The notes beneath the pieces were generated by a model, which saw only the letters and a list, made by a program, of their open reading frames with translations, was not told the origin of the DNA and did no database searches. Positions 1 through 10,686 of a stretch of DNA of 64,000 nt are shown piece by piece. A program made the position numbers and the translations under genes. Position 1 is the stretch's first letter. Each line of letters begins with the position of its first letter. Source of the stretch: Anaeromyces robustus (Eukaryota; Neocallimastigomycota; Neocallimastigomycetes; Neocallimastigales; Neocallimastigaceae); the NCBI GenBank assembly GCA_002104895.1, contig MCFG01000127.1:86001-150000 (forward strand), in the 5' to 3' direction.

Positions 1-504
1 GAAAAAGAAATTTCATAAAATATTTACAAAACAATTTTTTTTTAATATTTTTGATTTTTAATTATAAAAATTAATAAATTAATTATTTTTAATATAAAGA
101 AGAAACTTTTTTTAATCAATACATTTATATTAAATATAGAAAATTTTTAATTATAAATATTTTTATTTATTCGTTTTATTTATTTATATATTTATTTATT
201 TGTTTATTTATATATTTATTTATTATATATTAATTAATATTTTAATTATCCAAAATATAATATATATTTTATACATTAAATTTTTTTTAATATTGTTTGT
301 TAATTTTTTTTTATTATAATTATTATTATTATTATTATAATTATTATTATATATCATATAATTACTAGTTTATAAAATATAAAATGAAAAAAAAGGTCGA
401 AGTTATAATAATAAAAATAAATTTAAAAACAATAATATTATGACAAAAAAATATTTATTAATAAAAATAATTAATAGTTTTAATAAAATGTTTAATATAG
501 TTTT

Positions 505-537
<33 letters not shown>

Positions 538-833
538 CAATGTTCTTATAATTATAATAGACTTATAAAATTACTAAATGTTGATTAATGTTGAATATTA
601 TTTAATAGGGAATTTAAAGTAGTGTCATTGATTTAAATATTTGAAAAAATAAAGAACTTTTGTAGGTATGATTCACTATTATTAATAAAAAAATTGTGAA
701 GAATTCATTTATAATTCATTTATTGATATATGTTATAATTGTTCTAATAAAAATGGTATAATATATATATATATATATAATTATCAGTTTTAAAAATACA
801 TATATTTTATTATATCAATTTATATATATAATA
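1..833. other. AT-rich intergenic DNA downstream of ARL6
   Basis: Almost pure A+T with (ATT)n, (TTTA)n and a run of about 30 T near 509-538. I see no exon-like stretch on either strand. It probably holds the 3' flank of the ARL6 gene, which ends at 834 on the minus strand. Confidence 0.6.
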
Positions 834-2101
834 TCATATTAATATTTTTTTTATTATACCTATTAACCAATTAAAACCTGTTAGTATACCATCACCTGTT
901 AAACCATTACAAGAACTTTATATATTTTATATTAGATTTGTATGTTAATATATACAATATACATATAAATGTAACAAAGGTTAATAAAAAAAAAAACCAG
1001 TATATTATATTAACTTTTACTTTTTATATTTTCATTTTTTTTTTCTTTCATAACTTTCATAATTTTATATTATATTTTGGATTTTATTCCTTACCATATA
1101 TACCAATTTTTTGTTTTAACATTATTTAAACCAAGTGCATTTGAACAATCTGCTACACTCATACTATCTTCAATATCATTTTTATTAGCAAAAAATAAAA
1201 TTGGAATTTTTCTTTTTTTCAAATCTTTATATATATTTTATTTGTTGATATAAATAAATTATTAATTATTATTGTCATTATTATTATCATTTTTATAAAT
1301 TTGCATAAAAATTAAGTATGTTATTATTCCATAATATATATATGAATGAATAATATAATTTATACATGATAAATATATATATATTAGTAAAAAAAAATTA
1401 TTAATTATTTCCTTTTTTTCTTTTTTCTTAATTATATTTTTTAATTATTATATATATATATCATATAGATTAAAAAGAATAAAGATTAAAAAGAAATAGA
1501 TAATATAATATATATACAACTATACTATTTATACTATCTATACCTTTATGATTTAACATTTGTTCTAACTCATCTTTAGCAACGCAAGTTCTAATTTTAT
1601 CTGAAGAATCTACAACAAAAATCACAGCATCAACATCAACATAATAATGTTCCCATAAATCACGATAACGTCCTTGACCTGACATATCTATAACCGTAAG
1701 ATTTAATTTTGATTTTGAAAAAGTTTCAATAGAAAATCCTATAGTTGGAACAATCATACCATTATCTACCTTTATATTTTTTTTATAAATAATAAATATA
1801 TATATAGGTATAGATACATATATAAAGTATAATAGTATATATATAATGATAAGTAAATAAGAATATTATTTAGAAATAAAAAATTTTTATTCATGGTTAT
1901 TCTTATGAAAAATTATATATATATATATTTATATGAAAATATATAATATATTTTTCTTTTGTATTTTTGTATTATTACTTTATTTGGATTTAAAGAATTA
2001 ATAATTGTAGTTTTTCCAGAATTATCTAATCCAACACATAAGATATTAACTTTTTTTTTCATAAAACCTAAAGCAATTAAAAAATCACTAAATCTACCCA
2101 T
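834..2101 (-). CDS. ARL6: ARL6/BBS3 small GTPase, five exons
   Basis: Arf-like GTPase of about 184 residues (human ARL6 is 186), the membrane-bound partner of the BBSome in ciliary trafficking. Exons, 5' to 3' on the minus strand: 2101-1979, 1769-1535, 1224-1132, 1019-998 (or 1013-998) and 915-834. All have GT-AG borders and the phases sum to a multiple of three. Visible motifs: start MGRFSDFL with Gly2; P-loop [18 protein letters not shown]; switch [18 protein letters not shown], almost identical to the family; NKND for guanine binding; and a C-terminal [15 protein letters not shown]. Known for the family: ARL6 is kept in lineages with cilia or flagella, so it supports a zoosporic fungus. 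The small fourth exon has two in-frame acceptors six bases apart. The gene lies head to tail with POLE3 on the same strand. Confidence 0.92.
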
Positions 2102-3676
2102 TTTTTTTCTTCTTTTTCTTCTTTTTTTCTTTTTTTTTTTTTTTTAATTTTCTTTTTCTCTTTCTTCTTTCTTATATATATGAATGATAATTGATTTTAA
2201 TTTTTTTTAAATTTTCTTTTTCTTTTTCTTTTTCTTTTTCTTCTTTCTTATATATTGAATGATAATTGATTTTAATTTTATTTATTTTTTTTTTTCAATC
2301 TTACTTTTCTATACTTATTTAAAGTTCTTTTTTTTTTCTTTAGTATTAAAATATATATTTTTAAATTTTTTTATATGGTATAAATTGAATAAACAATAAA
2401 CTTTATTTAATTTATATATTTATAATTTATTAGTTTTTTAGTTTATTATGTTATACAAAAAAAAAGTAATAACAATAGTAGTAATCGTAATCATATTATA
2501 TATATATAATCTTTTTTATTGTTTTTTTTTTTTTTTATCTATAAAATAAGATTATTTAAAGTTTGTTTTCTTTTTTACTTTTTTAATTTATTATTTATGA
2601 AAATAATTTTACATTTTAAAAAAAAAAAAATAACAATTTAAAGTTTTGATTATATTATTTAACTGATTCTTTTTTTTTTTTCTTTAAAATTTTATTTTAT
2701 TTTTTTTATTTTATTTTATTTTTTTTTTCTTCAACAGCATATCAAAGCAGTAATAATAAAAAGTATATTTTATATATATAATTTTTTAAATAAAATTAAA
2801 AAAAAAAAAAAATTGTTGTATCTCTTTTTTTTTTTTCATTTTACTATAAAAATAAATCTTTTATACATTTTTATATATTCCTACTTAAATTTAGAGATAT
2901 TTAAAATATTAAAAATTATAAAGACTTGAAATAATTATTATTAATTTAAAATATTCCAAGCTTATTAACTTGAAAATTTAATAATTATATAAAAAAAACA
3001 AAAAACAAAAATATAAATAAATATATATATATTTATTATACATAAAATAATACACCCTTTTAAATATATATTTAGATTATTACAATATTATTTTTTTAAT
3101 ATTATACATATATATATTGCTTTATTAATAAATACATTAATTACTTATAGATCTTATAGATATATATAAAAATAATAATGATATGAAATTTTGATACTTT
3201 TGAAATATATTATTATAATATTACAGAAAAAAAAATAATAATAATAATAATAGATAACAGATAATTAAAAGAAAGAAAGGAAAAAAGAATATACATTTAT
3301 ATATAAATAAATATAATAAAATATAATAAATTTAAAATGTTAAAATAAAATGAAAAGAAAAAAAAAAAAAACATTAAATTTAAAAAATAGAAATAGTAAA
3401 AAGGAAAAAGAAAAAAAAAAAAGTAAAAGAAAAAAAAAAGGAATAATATAAAGAAAATATATTAATAAGTATAATAAATTAGAATTTAATATATATTATA
3501 AAGGTATAAAAAAATTAAAAATTAAAAAATTAAAAAAAAAAAAAAAAGATTAAAATAAAGTGAAAATTATTATTAATGATTATTAATTATAGTTTTTTTT
3601 CTTTACATATATATATATCCTTATATTTTATATATTTTAATAATTTTTAATAAGTATATTTATATATATATATAAT
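2102..3676. other. AT-rich spacer between ARL6 and POLE3
   Basis: 1.6 kb of A+T with homopolymers and TTTTTC/CTTTTT runs near 2105-2340. It should contain the ARL6 promoter (high-coordinate side of 2101) and the POLE3 3' end. No coding signal or recognisable motif was seen. Confidence 0.5.
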
Positions 3677-5181
3677 TTATTTTCTTCTTTTGGAAGAACC
3701 ATCAAAACTTGTATCTCCAGCTTTTCTTTTTTTATTTAATTTTGTAGTTGGAACATCTGAACTTGAATCAGTTTCAGATTCAGATTCAGAAGTAGAATTT
3801 GAAGAATCAGCTTCTGATTCAGAATCTGAAAAAGATTCAGCATCAGATTCTGAAACTAATTTTGAATGTTTATGTGATTTTTTTGATTTTCTATTTTTAT
3901 TTGCTTTTTCTTTTTCAACTTCATTTTCATTTTCATTATCATTTTCATTATCTTCTACTTCTTCTTCTTCTGCTTCTTCTTCTTCAATTTCCTCTTCTTC
4001 TTCCTCTTTATTATCATCATCATCATCTTCAACATTAATATCAGTATCATTATCAGAATCAATAGTTACATCTTCATTTTCAACTTCTTCTTCTTCTCCT
4101 TCTTCATTATTTTCTTTACTTTTTCCTTTATTTTTTGAACTTTTAGAATCATTATTATCCTTTTTATTTTGTTGAGTACGTTTAGATTTTAATTTTTGAA
4201 TTTTTCTATATTCTATTAAATAAATCAAATGATTGATTGATTGTACATGAAATTATTTTAACAAAATATATATATATATATATTGAGATTATTAAATATT
4301 TCATAATAATATTAAGGTGTATATATATAATTAAGAAACAATAATTATGTATAATTATAATTATGCAATTAAAATATATATATATGAAATTTTTTTTATA
4401 AATAATTTTAGTATTTAATATTATTTTTTTAATAAAAAATTTCATTAATAAAAATTTATAATATAAATATATATATTTTTTTACCTTCTAAAGCATCTCT
4501 TAATTTATCTGAAAATTCATCAAATTCTAAAGTATCTAATGCAGCAAAAATATCATTAGCAGATAAAATTTTTTTATTAGTTGATTTTGTTACATCATTA
4601 GCAGTTGCCGTTAAATAATTAATAAATATTGTAGCACTTTTTGTCATAACAACTTTAGCTTCTTTATTAATTAAAGCATTGTCTGGAAGCTATAAATAAT
4701 CAAATATATTTAAATGAAGATAATGTATGTATATATATTAAATATAATAAATTGTTAAATTTTTTATTTTTTTTTTTTATTTAAAAATGAATAAATTTTT
4801 ATACTTTTATACATTATAATTTTCAATTTTAATTTTTTGTATAATTTATTACATAATTTAATTACTATTATTATTATATTTATTAAATATTATATATATA
4901 TTCTTATTTTTATTGAATTATATTTCCATTTTATTTAATTTTATTAATTATAAATAATTAATTGATATTGTAAATTGTGTTTAAGAAATTTTAAAACAAT
5001 TAATTTAAATGAAAAAAGAAAAAAAAAAATATAATAATTTATTAAAGATCCCTTAAAGAAAAAAAAGCATTATTCATATTAATCAAACACTTAATAATAA
5101 CTAAATATATATATTTACAGCTGCTTTAATAACTCTCATAACACAAGCTTTTGGTAATTCAAATTCTTCTATAGATGACAT
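3677..5181 (-). CDS. POLE3: DNA polymerase epsilon subunit POLE3/DPB4, histone fold with acidic tail
   Basis: Histone-fold protein of 267 residues. Family role: pairs with POLE4/DPB3 in DNA polymerase epsilon and with the CHRAC/ISW2 remodeller, and chaperones histones H3-H4. Exons: 5181-5119, 4689-4485, 4212-3677, all GT-AG. Residues 1-95 carry the histone fold: MSSIEEFELPKACVMRVIKAA, then LPDNALINKEAK, then NYLTATANDVTK, KKILSANDIFAALDTLEFD and the closing LRDALEEYRK. All follow the human POLE3 pattern (LPNAVITRIIKEALPDG, LNASDVLSAMEEMEF, KEALEAYRR). From about residue 115 there is a very long Glu/Asp-rich stretch and then a Ser/Asp/Glu repeat region, ending in a short basic patch GSSKRRK. 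The acidic tail is a family trait but is longer here than in human (147 residues total). The final KKRKAG and KRRK may act as a nuclear signal (inference). Confidence 0.92.
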
Positions 5182-5335
5182 TTTTCTTTTTTAAAAAAAA
5201 AAAAAAAATATATAATAATTACTTTTTTGAGAAAAAAAAAAAAAAAAAGAATAAAAAATTTTATTTTATTTTATTTTATTTTATTTTATAAAACAATGAA
5301 ATATATATAGTAATTAATTATTTAATTAATAATAA

Positions 5336-5375
<40 letters not shown>

Positions 5376-6087
5376 ACAAATATAAATTTATATAAAATAA
5401 AATTTAAATATTATATATTTATTTAAATAATAAAAAATATTTTATTATTAAGATTGATTGTAATTATATAAACAAAACAACAAAAAAAAAAAAATTTTTT
5501 TTTTTTATATTAAAGATTTGACAACTTAAAAAAACAACAAAAAAAAAATATATATATAAAGACGCATATTTTTTTTTCGGTTCTATTTTTATAATTACCT
5601 TGTGATTAATTCTTTTTTTTTTTTTCTTATTATTTGTTATTTGAATATATTTATTTCTAATTTATTTATAACTTAATAACAATATTAATAACAAAACATA
5701 ATTTTTTTAATTCAAATATTTTCAAGATTAAAATTAAAAAGAAAAAAAAAAAAAGAAAAAAAAAAAAAAAGAGGAAAAAATAGAAATTTGAAACTGAAAT
5801 AAAATTTTAAAGTTGTATTAAATAAAAATCAAAAAAAAAAAAAAAAAAAAAAATACAAGAAAAAAATAATAATAATAATAATAATTAATTTATATATATA
5901 TAAAACGAAATAAAATTTAATTTAAATAATAAAAGAATAAAAACAATAATAAAATAATAGTAATAAAAAAAAGAAAAGAAATCTAAAGAAATTTCAAATA
6001 TATAATTTTAAGAATATATATATTTCATATATATTCTTATTATTGGTATCTCATATAAAAATTATATTTCAATATAATTATATATAC

Positions 6088-6120
<33 letters not shown>

Positions 6121-6195
6121 AAATAAAAAAAATAAAAATAAATAAACATAATAAAAACAATTAATAAAATATATTAATTTATAATAATAATAATA
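5182..6195. other. Divergent promoter region between POLE3 and the M50B protease gene
   Basis: About 1 kb shared upstream region of two divergently transcribed genes. It holds an (AAAT)n array at about 5333-5373 and A runs near 5830-5852 and 6090-6119. It probably holds both promoters, but no individual element can be named. Confidence 0.5.
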
Positions 6196-7168
6196 ATGAT
6201 ACCCTCAACGATAAAAAGAAGATTAATTCCTTCAAAAAGTCAACTTAAAATCATTTTAGTACTTATTATTTATACCATACTAATATGTATTTTATGGAAT
6301 GTAAAATCAGTTTCTTGGATATTATGGCCTTTTAAAGTAAGTTAATTTTATATTATATATTATATCTTTTTTATAAAAAGAATTTAATAAAATAAAGATA
6401 TTATATATATTATATATAAATATATGACATTTTTTTTTTAGAAATTTATATATGACGAAATTTCAAATTATGATTAATTTATATATATATATTAATATAT
6501 TAATATAAAATTTAAATAATTATATTATTAATAATAAAATATATAAAGATTATGACCGTTACTCTTCATGAATTATCTCATGCCTTAATGGCTATATGTA
6601 CTCATGCTAGTGTCAAAAAAATAATAGTTAATCCCAATCAAGGAGGTAAAACAGTTTATGCTGGTGGTAATCCATATTTAATTATACCAGCAGGATATAT
6701 TGGAAGGTTAATATTGAATATTTAAAAAAATGAATTTCTTTTAAAATTTTTCATTATGTAGCAAAAATAATTATAAAATTAAAAATATATATAATTATAA
6801 ACATCAATATATATATATATACATATATACATATATATTAATATATTATATTATTATCATTATTACTAATATTTTTTAAAATTTTTTATAATATTTATAT
6901 TAATAATATTATTATTTTTTATCATTATTCATTTTATTATTCTATTATGAATATTAATATTTTTAGTTCTCTTTTTGGAAGTTTATTAATTTTCTGTGGT
7001 TTTAGTGTATATACTTCAAAAATAGCTACATTAGTTATTTGTAAGATTATATTATATTTTATTATTATATGGATTTTTATTATTTGATACTGAATATTTT
7101 TAATATATTTGTTAATTATTATTAATTTATAATTTTTTTATAAATATTGATTATTATCTTTAATACAA

Positions 7169-7211
<43 letters not shown>

Positions 7212-7905
7212 GTATTATGTATGGGATGTACTTTATTCTATTCAAACGGTATCTTTACTTTTATTTTTACTTCGGGTGTATTAATATCAGTAATTTTATT
7301 AATATATACAAAAAAATCAAAAGCCATTCAATATTTTGTACTTTTCCTAGGGTAAATTATCATCTCTTTAAATATATTATATTATAATATATATATATAT
7401 ATAAAAGTAATTATATAAATATATATAACTTCTTAAATCTAACTTTTTTTTATTATTATTATCAATAATTATAAAAATATAATAATAATTTATATAATTT
7501 GTATAATTTATATAATATATAATTTATATAATTTTTTTTTAATACTTTTTTCGAAAAAATAATTAAAATTAAAAATAATATAGTATTATGTCTGGTTTAT
7601 ATTCTTTATGGGATATGGTAGAAGATCTTATTAAACGTCATGTAGAATCATCAGATGCTAGTCGATTTGCAAAACTTAAAGGAATGGATTGGTTATCACC
7701 AAAAATATGGGGATTACTATGGTTACTTTTTTCATTATTATCAGTATTTACAGCAATTATTTTAGCACTTTTAGTTTTTAATAATGAAGAACAACAACAA
7801 GAAGAATGTCAAGAAGATGGATGGGAATTATTATCCACACAACATCAACAACAATTTAATAATAATTTCAATGAAGATGATAATTTTGGATTTGGTGTTG
7901 TTTAA
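6196..7905 (+). CDS. Peptidase M50B-like membrane zinc protease, five exons
   Basis: Multi-pass membrane protein of 277 residues. Exons: 6196-6336, 6549-6706, 6967-7040, 7213-7351, 7584-7905; GT-AG borders with matching phases. A hydrophobic segment at about residues 19-45 is followed by the zinc-binding motif HELSH (about residues 53-57). Then come a short loop ending in YAGGNPYLIIPAGYIGSS, further membrane segments (SLFGSLLIFCGF; FTFIFTSGVLISVILLIY) and the segment SGLYSLWDMVEDLI. The order HELSH, AGYxGS and YSLWD.xxDLI is the pattern I associate with the M50B-like family found across fungi, whose substrates are mostly unknown. A last membrane segment (about residues 222-243) precedes a Gln/Asn/Glu-rich tail that should be soluble. 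The second metal ligand is not clear to me, so activity is assumed rather than shown. Divergent from POLE3. Confidence 0.85.
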
Positions 7906-8607
7906 ATAATAGAAAATAACAAAAATAACAAAATAAAAATAAAAATAAAAATAAAATAAAAATAAAATGAAAATATATGAAAATATATGAAAATAAATAA
8001 TAAAAATAATAATGATAATAATGATAATAAAAAAGAAAAGAAAAGAAAAGAAAAGAAAATACTTACAAAAAAAAAAAAAAAAGAGAAAAAAAACTTTTGT
8101 TATTAATAATAACAAAAATGGTTATTATTAAATCATTATTAATATATATATATATATATATACATAAATTATCATCAATATCAATAAATTATTAAATACC
8201 AACTAAGAATAATAATAATAATGTTTTTTAATTAAATTGATGATGATAAAAAAAAACTATCATATATATATAATTTTTTTTTATCTTTATCTAGTTTATT
8301 ATGAATAATCATACTTTTTTCTTTTATGAAATATTTCATAAAAAAAAACAACTAAAATTATCATTCTTTTTTTATTATCATTATTATTATAATTATTTCA
8401 TTTTTAATTTATCATTTATTTTAAATATTTTAATTTATTTAAATATTTTTTTTTAGATAACATTTTTATTTCAATTTTTGTTTTATTTTATTATATATAT
8501 ACATATATATATATAATTATTTCTTCATTATATTTAAAAAAAAATAGATTTATAAAACATAACTTCATTATATTTAAAAAATAGAAATATAAAACAACAT
8601 TTAAAAT

Positions 8608-8638
<31 letters not shown>

Positions 8639-9469
8639 TTAATAAAAAAACCATTAAATAAAATAGAAAAAAAACTTCATGAATTTCTATATTATCTTTG
8701 TACTATAAAAAAAACTTCATGAATTTATTATATTATCTTTGTACTATAAAAAAAAACTTCATGAATTTATTATATTATCTTTGTACTAGAAAATAATAAT
8801 ATATAAATTCTTTTTAGATTATAAAAAGAAAAAAAAAAAAGTAAATATATATATATATTATCTTTTATATAATTATTTCGTAATTTTAACTATGTGTATC
8901 AGATATTGGATTAGATATATTGTTAATATTATTATAGAATTACTAATTACTAATTACTAATTACTAATTAATTAATTATTTATTTATTTGGTTATATTAA
9001 GAATGATTAAATTTTATATATTATTTATCCCAGTCATATATTCTTTTTTTTTTTTTATATTATTAATATAGTAATGATGGAAAGATATTTAATAGAGAAT
9101 AATATTAAAGAGAGAAATAATACTAATATAAAGATTACATAATATTTAAAGTTTTAAGAAAAAAAAAAAAAACAATATTAATTGATTATTTAAAAATGAA
9201 TATTATTTTTACTTTTTATATTTATTTATATATAAATGTTTTTCCACCAAAAATGGAATAATCTAATATATAATTAATTTATAATAAAATAAATTTTTAT
9301 TTTTTAATTATTATTTTTTTTTTTTTTTATTTTTCACATGTTTAAGAATAAAAATATGTTTTTGTACACTTAAAAAGATTATTTTTACCATTGTATTATT
9401 TTTATCCTTAAAAATATTATTATTATCATTAATTATTATTATGTAATATTTGAACATTTTATTATTATT
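7906..9469. other. Intergenic DNA with short repeats
   Basis: AT-rich region without an exon-like stretch. It contains (AATA)n and (AAAG)n runs at about 7925-8060, two copies of an ACTTCATTATATTTAAA segment near 8522-8582, and the tandem 40-bp repeat listed separately. Confidence 0.5.
8667..8788. repeat. Tandem repeat, three copies of about 40 bp
   Basis: The motif CTTCATGAATTT, followed by TATTATCTTTGTACTA and an A run, occurs three times, starting at 8675, 8715 and 8757 (periods 40 and 42). Copies differ by one base (TTTCTA versus TTTATTA context) and by A-run length. Each unit contains the palindrome TTCATGAA. This is more complex than the surrounding microsatellites, so it arose by unit duplication. 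Confidence 0.85.
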
Positions 9470-9481
9470 ATTATAATTATC
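9470..9481. repeat. Left target-site duplication of the SINE
   Basis: The 12-mer ATTATAATTATC directly precedes the SINE and is repeated exactly after its poly(A) tail at 10003-10014. A 12-bp duplication fits LINE-type target-primed insertion. Confidence 0.8.
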
Positions 9482-10002
9482 GTCAAACCAGTTTTTATCC
9501 TGGTTGTTAAGGCGTTGTCTTAGCATACATAAGGTCTCTGGTTCGACCCCGCGGGTCTGATGTTTCCTCTATGTGGGTTTTTCATCAGGACTTGTTCGAC
9601 CGCCAGGTTAAGTATTGTCCTTCCTTAATTATACCAAACTTCTTAATTTAATAATTTATTGTACTGCCTGACACTTATAGTCTTTAATATTGTTTCTTTG
9701 AGAAAATCCAACCTGTACCAATCAATAACGTAGAATAACCAAGTGAATTAGAATCACGTGACCATTGGGCTTTTCATCAGCCTTGTTTGAGGTTTGTCGG
9801 GCACCGAGAATGTGTGGCTTGCGGATATAAATTCAGCAATTATTGTACATGATTGGGAAAGCCGAAGCTGACTTTCAGTATGGCAGTCCATGAGGGACAC
9901 ACTACCACCTAATTATTAGGGAGTGGGCTTACTGCTTCACATTAGGGAAGGTCAAAGAAGCATACCCCGGTCATAGCAAAAAAAAAAAAAAAAAAAAAAA
10001 AA
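9482..10002 (+). mobile_element. tRNA-derived SINE retrotransposon, full length with poly(A) tail and target-site duplication
   Basis: A 521-bp island of near-balanced base composition inside almost pure A+T. The first 80 bases look like a degenerate tRNA: TCAAACC at 9483-9489 can pair with GGTCTGA at 9554-9560 (one mismatch), with a D-arm-like segment TGGTTGTTAAGGCG, a loop containing TTAGCAT and a B-box arm GGTTCGACCCC. A body of about 415 bp that I do not recognise follows, and the element ends in TCATAGC plus about 25 A. Exact 12-bp duplications flank it. These are the marks of a SINE: pol III transcription from the tRNA-related head, and reverse transcription and insertion by a partner LINE in trans. 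No protein is encoded. The open frame on the minus strand at 9311-9526 is fortuitous. The body has two related segments (9575-9596 and 9767-9787). Confidence 0.87.
9501..9550 (+). promoter_or_regulatory. Internal RNA polymerase III promoter of the SINE (A and B boxes)
   Basis: A-box-like TGGTTGTTAAGG at 9501-9512 and B box GGTTCGACCCC at 9540-9550, with 27 bases between them. The B box fits the consensus GGTTCGANNCC. The A box is looser. Spacing is that of a type 2 pol III promoter in a tRNA gene. Confidence 0.75.
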
Positions 10003-10014
10003 ATTATAATTATC
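10003..10014. repeat. Right target-site duplication of the SINE
   Basis: ATTATAATTATC, identical to 9470-9481, immediately follows the poly(A) tail. Confidence 0.8.
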
Positions 10015-10084
10015 ATATTAATTATTATTTATTATTTTCTATTATTATTAATTATTATTATCTCTATTAGTATTATTATTATTA

Positions 10085-10130
<46 letters not shown>

Positions 10131-10214
10131 CTATTATTATTATTATTATTATCTATTATTATTATTACTTATTATTACTTATTATTATTCTTAATTATTA
10201 TTATTATTTTATTC

Positions 10215-10273
<59 letters not shown>

Positions 10274-10480
10274 CTATTATTATTATTATTATTATCTATT
10301 ATTATTATTACTTATTATTACTTATTATTATTCTTAATTATTATTATTATTTTATTCTTTATTATTATTATTATTATAATTATTATTATTATTATTATTA
10401 TTCTTTTTATTATTAATTTATTATCTATTATTATTATTACTTATTATTACTTTTTATTACTATTACTATTATTATTCTAT
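10015..10480. repeat. Interrupted (ATT)n array with an internal 143-bp duplication
   Basis: Long (ATT)n tract interrupted by C-containing variants (ATCTATT, ACTTATT, TTCTTAATT). The whole pattern of variants around 10150-10220 recurs around 10290-10365. The landmark TTCTTAATTATT is centred at about 10190 and again at 10333, a period of 143 bp, so a block was duplicated. Confidence 0.75.
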
Positions 10481-10550
10481 CCACATATTTATTATATATA
10501 ACAAAATGTTTCTTTTTTTTTTTTTAATAAAAAAAAGAAAAAAGTAAAAA

Positions 10551-10686
10551 TAGTATTAAATATTAAATGATGTACTACCTTTGATTTTAAAGATTAACAT
10601 TTAGTGTTTATTTTTTTTAAGGTAGTACATCATTTATTTAATATTTAATACTATATAAACACTAAATGTTAATCTTTAAAATCAAA
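10551..10686. repeat. Two interleaved inverted-repeat pairs, order A-B-A'-B'
   Basis: A is 10551-10579 (29 nt), B is 10580-10610 (31 nt), A' is 10621-10653 and B' is 10656-10686. A' is the reverse complement of A with one 4-base TTTA insertion. B' is the reverse complement of B at 31 of 31 positions. A simple hairpin would give A-B-B'-A'. Here the second arms are in the same order as the first, so the two stems cross, as in a pseudoknot. The repeats include non-microsatellite sequence such as GATGTACTACC. Spacers are 10 and 2 bases. Confidence 0.92.

Noticed and set aside
3690-4175. 161-residue plus-strand frame rich in Ser/Phe/Leu
   Set aside because: It is the antisense of the acidic POLE3 tail exon, which is supported by the histone fold and splice sites.
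9482-9561. A functional tRNA gene
   Set aside because: The T stem and anticodon stem do not pair properly, and the sequence continues into a 440-bp body with poly(A) and target-site duplications, so it is the head of a SINE.
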